A DNA stretch of 64,000 bases from contig NZ_BCAG01000003.1 of NCBI RefSeq assembly GCF_001293685.1, positions 1,674,001 through 1,738,000 on the forward strand. The letters run 5' to 3'. Each line of letters begins with the position of its first letter. The stretch's first letter is position 1. Positions 60,750 through 64,000 of this stretch are shown piece after piece. The stretch comes from Desulfatitalea tepidiphila (GTDB lineage: Bacteria; Desulfobacterota; Desulfobacteria; Desulfobacterales; Desulfosarcinaceae). Both the position numbers and the translations under genes were made by a program. The notes below the pieces were generated by a model. That model ran no database searches and was not told the origin of the DNA. It saw only the letters and a program-made list of their open reading frames with translations.

Positions 60750-61541
60750 TTAACCGAAAAAATTAGCAACCTCCTCGTTGAACCGATCGGCGAATTCCAT
60801 GAAAAAGCAGTGGCGCCCCTTTGGAAAAACGGACAGCTGCGCATGGGGAAGCAGATCTTTGAGGATGAAAGAGTTCTCCGGCGGAACCAGAGGGTCGTCG
60901 TCGCCCGTCATAACCAAGGTGGGGTGGATAATGCGGCCGATGCGTGCCACCGTATCGTGGTTCCGGCAAGCCTCATACTGTCTTAAAAAAGCATCGGCGG
61001 GCTGGTAATACCGCATGGATATTTCACAAAATTGCGCAATCGCCGCCGGGTTTCCGGCAACGTATTCATCGGAAAAGTAAATGTCCATGTCCTTTTTGAG
61101 GATCTCTTCGGGCGTCAGGTTCTGATTGGCCGTAAATTTTTCCATTCTGTCGGCACTCATCAATATTGCCTTTTCACCGCCGCAACTGGTGCATCCTAAC
61201 ACGAGGTCCTTCACCTTTTGTGGATAATTGATCGCAAGTTCCTGTGCGATGTATCCCCCCATAGAGACCCCCAGCACATGGGCGCGCTCGATGTGCAATG
61301 CCTCCATTAACGCCGCCGTATCATCAGCAAACAGCCCGATGGTATAGTCCATGGCCGGCTTTTCGGAGCGCCCGGCCCCCCGGTTGTCGAATACAACCAC
61401 CCTGAAGTGCTTCTCCAGCGTCGGGATCTGAGGGTACCACCACTCGATATTGCGGCGCAAACCCATGATCATCAGCAGGGGATCGCCTTGTCCGTGGATT
61501 TCATAGTAGATATCGCAGTCATTGACTTTTATTGTGGGCAT
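60750..61541 (-). CDS. Alpha/beta hydrolase with Ser nucleophile
   Basis: A 263-residue hydrolase. Nucleophile elbow GVSMGGYIAQE (Ser), acid in TGDDDPLV and His in KGRHCFFMEF; the start matches small esterase/enol-lactonase types (VNDCDIYYEIHGQGDPLLMIMG). AAAGGAAG lies before ATG 61541. It converges with the ggt gene. Confidence 0.9.
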   Translation of the reverse strand: MPTIKVNDCDIYYEIHGQGDPLLMIMGLRRNIEWWYPQIPTLEKHFRVVVFDNRGAGRSEKPAMDYTIGLFADDTAALMEALHIERAHVLGVSMGGYIAQELAINYPQKVKDLVLGCTSCGGEKAILMSADRMEKFTANQNLTPEEILKKDMDIYFSDEYVAGNPAAIAQFCEISMRYYQPADAFLRQYEACRNHDTVARIGRIIHPTLVMTGDDDPLVPPENSFILKDLLPHAQLSVFPKGRHCFFMEFADRFNEEVANFFG

Positions 61542-61712
61542 CCTGGTCTTCCTTTCTGAAGTCTGAAAGAATCCCTTCTTTTATATCCCAAACAAGGCAA
61601 ACAAACATGGTGGACCGATTGAAACACCATCTAATTCAAAATCGATGAGTAAGGCAACTGTAGCCCTTGATCAACGAACGTCTGCGTGCACCGGCCTTAG
61701 CGTCCACCCGGC

Positions 61713-62627
61713 CTATAATGCTACGCAACATATGCCGACGATGCAGGATAAAACACCTGCTACAGTGGTGCCGCCGGGCCTTTCTTTAAGAAATATGATC
61801 GAGAAAGGCAATACAAGCATGGGAGCCGTGGTGGTCACCAGAACTGTCTTGGCCGCACCGATCATTTGAATGGCGGTGACATAGCCAACCGCCGCCACGC
61901 CATAGGTCAACACCCCGGCCACGACAACCATCGCCAGGGTTCTGGGTTCATGTTTGGGGGGTCTTATAACGGTGCCTAGTCGCCGACTGCACATCAGCAA
62001 GGTCAGCACGGTTGCGGCCACCGGGATCCTGATGCCTGCGGCGACGATGGCGTCCATCGCAACGGTGCCGATCTTTATAGAGATGGTCGCGGCCGTCCAT
62101 GCCGTGGCTGCGGCCAGGGCAAACGCCACGCCGTGGGGTCCTCCTGTTTGAGTGGGTATAGGATCCGGTGTACGTTTGTCCTTGGCGGCTATCAAGTAGA
62201 TACCGCAAACCACCAGCACGGCGCCGGCAGCAGTCAGCCAGGTGAAGGCTTCCCCCAGGACGACCACGGCGACGATCGTGGCCATGATGGGAAAAGAGCA
62301 CTGGGCGATGGTAAAAGCCTTTGATGCATCGATCAAAGATAGGCTCTTCATGTACAAGGTGTCTCCGACCGCCATGGCAATTACACCCGATGACGCGACC
62401 AGTAGAAACGGAACTAGTGGGGTATCGATGAGCGCGCCGGCCCGGCCCGAGATCCCGATAATCATCAGCAAGAGCAGGGAACCCACCCACAACCGAATGG
62501 TGTTAAGCGTGAAGATATCGATTTTGGCAACGATCATCTTGATTATGATGGTGCTGGTGGCCCAGGCCAGGGCGGTAATCAAGGCGATGCCAACACCCAA
62601 TAGGTCATTAATACCAGTTGCGGGCAA
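61713..62627 (-). CDS. EamA/DMT-superfamily transporter
   Basis: A 304-residue polytopic protein with two EamA repeats (ALITALAWATSTIIIK ... and HGVAFALAAATAWTAATISIK), ten helices in all. Such proteins export metabolites or amino acids. The start is TTG 62627 with AAGGA upstream. Substrate unknown. Confidence 0.9.
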   Translation of the reverse strand: MPATGINDLLGVGIALITALAWATSTIIIKMIVAKIDIFTLNTIRLWVGSLLLLMIIGISGRAGALIDTPLVPFLLVASSGVIAMAVGDTLYMKSLSLIDASKAFTIAQCSFPIMATIVAVVVLGEAFTWLTAAGAVLVVCGIYLIAAKDKRTPDPIPTQTGGPHGVAFALAAATAWTAATISIKIGTVAMDAIVAAGIRIPVAATVLTLLMCSRRLGTVIRPPKHEPRTLAMVVVAGVLTYGVAAVGYVTAIQMIGAAKTVLVTTTAPMLVLPFSIIFLKERPGGTTVAGVLSCIVGICCVAL

Positions 62628-62666
62628 CGACAGTTCCTTCCCCTTGATGAATGCGCATGTATGATC

Positions 62667-63389
62667 TCAAGCCGATGTTGCGGTGACCTCCCGTATAATG
62701 CCTTCAAGGTGCCTGGCCCAATGCGAATACGCCGCAGGACCCGGGTGAAATCCATCGGCGGCCATGAAAGCCGGTTCCGGAGGAAAGCCGGGAGACACCA
62801 CTCGGCAGGCGGGACGACCAGCCAAATGCTGTTCCAATGCAAAGTTCAAACGCCTGGCGCGCTCGCCCAGGTACCATCTCAATGGCTGCGGCAGCGCTGG
62901 AAACAGATGCATCGGCGGGATGCTGGACAGCAGGATGTGCCGGCAATCGAGTTGACTTGTCGCAATATCGATAAGCTTTTCATGGCGGGAGATCCAATTT
63001 TTCACGGGGGTTCCCCGGGTGACGTCGTTGACACCCACGGACGCTACGAGGACATCCACCTTTTTGGGCGTCGCCGCCTCGAGAAGGGCCACCACATCCT
63101 TTATGGTGCGGCCAGTCTGGGCATCCAGCTTCCAGGTGACCCTGAAATTCCCGCCGAGAAAATAAACGAGTTGACCCGACAAGGCCTGGCGCTGACACCC
63201 TGCCCCCACACCCGAGGCCGCCGAGTCGCCGATGATCAACAGACGCAGGTCCCGTCCGGAGCCGAAAATGCCAGAGCGATCACCCGACGGCTCGGGAAGT
63301 CTGGGGGTCACCCGGCGCACATGAATTGCCTGAGCGAGCAGCACGGGCATCATAAAGATTGCAAAAGCGTTTCCATAGCCCCGCATCAT
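62667..63389 (-). CDS. SGNH/GDSL-type hydrolase
   Basis: A 240-residue esterase-like protein. It has a hydrophobic N-terminus (AFAIFMMPVLLAQAI), then the GDS block LLIIGDSAASG, the Asn block ASVGVNDV and the late DGFHP with the catalytic Asp/His. It may be membrane-tethered or exported and act on acyl or acetyl esters. Confidence 0.88.
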   Translation of the reverse strand: MMRGYGNAFAIFMMPVLLAQAIHVRRVTPRLPEPSGDRSGIFGSGRDLRLLIIGDSAASGVGAGCQRQALSGQLVYFLGGNFRVTWKLDAQTGRTIKDVVALLEAATPKKVDVLVASVGVNDVTRGTPVKNWISRHEKLIDIATSQLDCRHILLSSIPPMHLFPALPQPLRWYLGERARRLNFALEQHLAGRPACRVVSPGFPPEPAFMAADGFHPGPAAYSHWARHLEGIIREVTATSA

Positions 63390-63719
63390 CGCATTGCCTC
63401 TGGTATCTCGAACTGCTTATGTTTAGATAGTCTTAGCATCCGACTGGGTTCCTCGAGGTTGCAACCGATTGGATTGGCTTAGCAAACTCAAGGCCGGCAA
63501 GAAGCGATTGGTGGATCTTCCTCTCTTCTTGCCTGAAGAGATGGCCGAATACTGCCATCAGGGTGCCGGGAGAGGGCCGGGGTGATCTGGAGGCGGCGCC
63601 GGGCGGGGGGTCGGGGCGGGGTTGCGCATGCACCAAACCCAGGCGAAAATCCCCCTATATTCCCCTATAAGAAAGAGCGACCCCAGTAACTTTCTGAAAT
63701 CGCTCTTTATATTAGCGTT
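63390..63719. other. Gene-free stretch upstream of the tRNA 3' side
   Basis: A plus-strand frame at about 63430-63585 (LSKLKAGKKRLVDLPLFLPEEMAEYC) has no start and ends at TGA 63583-63585. It may be a gene fragment, but no family is recognised. A GC-rich run follows, then the terminator of the tRNA. Confidence 0.4.
63672..63708 (-). terminator. Terminator of the tRNA-Leu gene
   Basis: AAAGAGCGA (63672-63680) and TCGCTCTTT (63700-63708) form a perfect 9-bp stem just past the tRNA 3' end on the minus strand; TCTTAT follows. Confidence 0.7.
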
Positions 63720-63806
63720 TGGTGCCGAAGGGGAGACTCGAACTCCCACCGCCGTACGGCGACTAGACCCTGAACCTAGCGCGTCTACCAGTTCCGCCAC
63801 TTCGGC
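63720..63806 (-). tRNA. tRNA-Leu (anticodon CAG)
   Basis: The 87-nt cloverleaf starts GCCGAAG and ends CTTCGGC-ACCA with CCA encoded. It has D-arm sequence TGGTAGACGCG, anticodon loop TTCAGGG with CAG in the middle, a long variable arm (class II, as for Leu) and a T-arm GGGAG-TTCGAGT-CTCCC. It reads CUG codons. Confidence 0.96.
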
Positions 63807-63913
63807 TGCTGCTGGCAACCATCAAGAAGGTTGCTTTCGTGCAGAGGATGCATTACATATATGGATTCGATTTGGGTGTCAAGATCTAAAATCGTGCATA
63901 TTGGATGAACATA

Positions 63914-64000
63914 ATGGAAATTGTATCTCGTTTGGAGGCGATCCAGGAGCCGTTCCACAATGCCGTCATCACCATCGGAAACTTTGACGGTGTTCACATC
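63914..64000 (+). CDS. ribF: Bifunctional riboflavin kinase/FAD synthetase RibF, N-terminal 29 residues
   Basis: The frame from ATG 63914 runs off the window and contains the family signature ITIGNFDGVHI of the FAD-synthetase domain near residue 19. RibF makes FMN and FAD from riboflavin. The rest lies downstream. The large number of flavoenzymes in the window (Rnf, FadH-like) makes it relevant, but it is a single-copy housekeeping gene. Confidence 0.88.
   Translation, partial: MEIVSRLEAIQEPFHNAVITIGNFDGVHI

Overview
The window is a chromosomal segment of a Gram-negative bacterium. It carries Mla-type outer-membrane lipid transport, type II secretion/type IV pilus pseudopilins, lipoproteins and an OmpA-domain protein. 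A full Rnf complex in the order CDGEAB, two ADP-forming acyl-CoA ligases, two FadH-like Fe-S flavoenzymes and the repeat content suggest an anaerobic Desulfobacterota member, probably near Desulfosarcina. This placement is inferred from gene content only. No phage, CRISPR array or rRNA was seen.

Region 1 (1-13.7 kb) is a type II secretion/type IV pilus-like locus: the ATPase (5' end outside the window), the inner-membrane platform protein, a membrane-anchored sigma-54 activator, a good sigma-54 promoter, a pilin-like gene, three minor pseudopilins and a large PilX-like protein. Three kinds of damage or variability are visible. A GT-C/TPR glycosyltransferase gene on the opposite strand is split at a run of eight T. 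A prepilin leader contains three copies of an 8-bp tandem repeat. The PilX-like gene is interrupted by a complete IS1380-family element with 14-bp inverted repeats and a 5-bp target duplication; removing the element and one duplication restores one 862-residue reading frame.

Region 2 (14-24.5 kb) holds housekeeping and lipid genes: a fused ADP-forming acyl-CoA ligase, a Cys-rich small protein, mlaE/mlaF/mlaD plus an auxiliary lipoprotein, then pgi in the same overlapping operon, an orphan response regulator, fabH and an HNH nuclease. Region 3 (24.5-32 kb) contains poorly characterised envelope genes: an unusual ExeA-like ATPase fused through a membrane helix to an OmpA domain, flanked by a two-helix membrane protein and an exported protein with a duplicated ~60-residue unit; a TerB-DnaJ protein; and two membrane-anchored coiled-coil proteins. 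Two copies of a ~144-bp palindromic repeat bracket the region, and a short derivative lies beside it.

Region 4 (32-49.3 kb) carries rnfCDGEAB, a tandem universal stress protein, an alpha/beta hydrolase diverging from a FadH-like reductase across a TetR-like operator and sigma-70 promoter, a three-domain PilZ protein, a second FadH-like enzyme, an enoyl-CoA hydratase, an AcpH-like protein, an MBL hydrolase and an alpha-only acyl-CoA ligase. Region 5 (49.3-64 kb) holds a serine hydrolase, a compact operon that looks built to import and hydrolyse amides (IclR-like regulator lacking its DNA-binding domain, formamidase-like, nitrilase-like, livHMGF, a small exported protein, livK), a gamma-glutamyltransferase, an alpha/beta hydrolase, an EamA transporter, an SGNH hydrolase, tRNA-Leu(CAG) and the first 29 codons of ribF running off the end.
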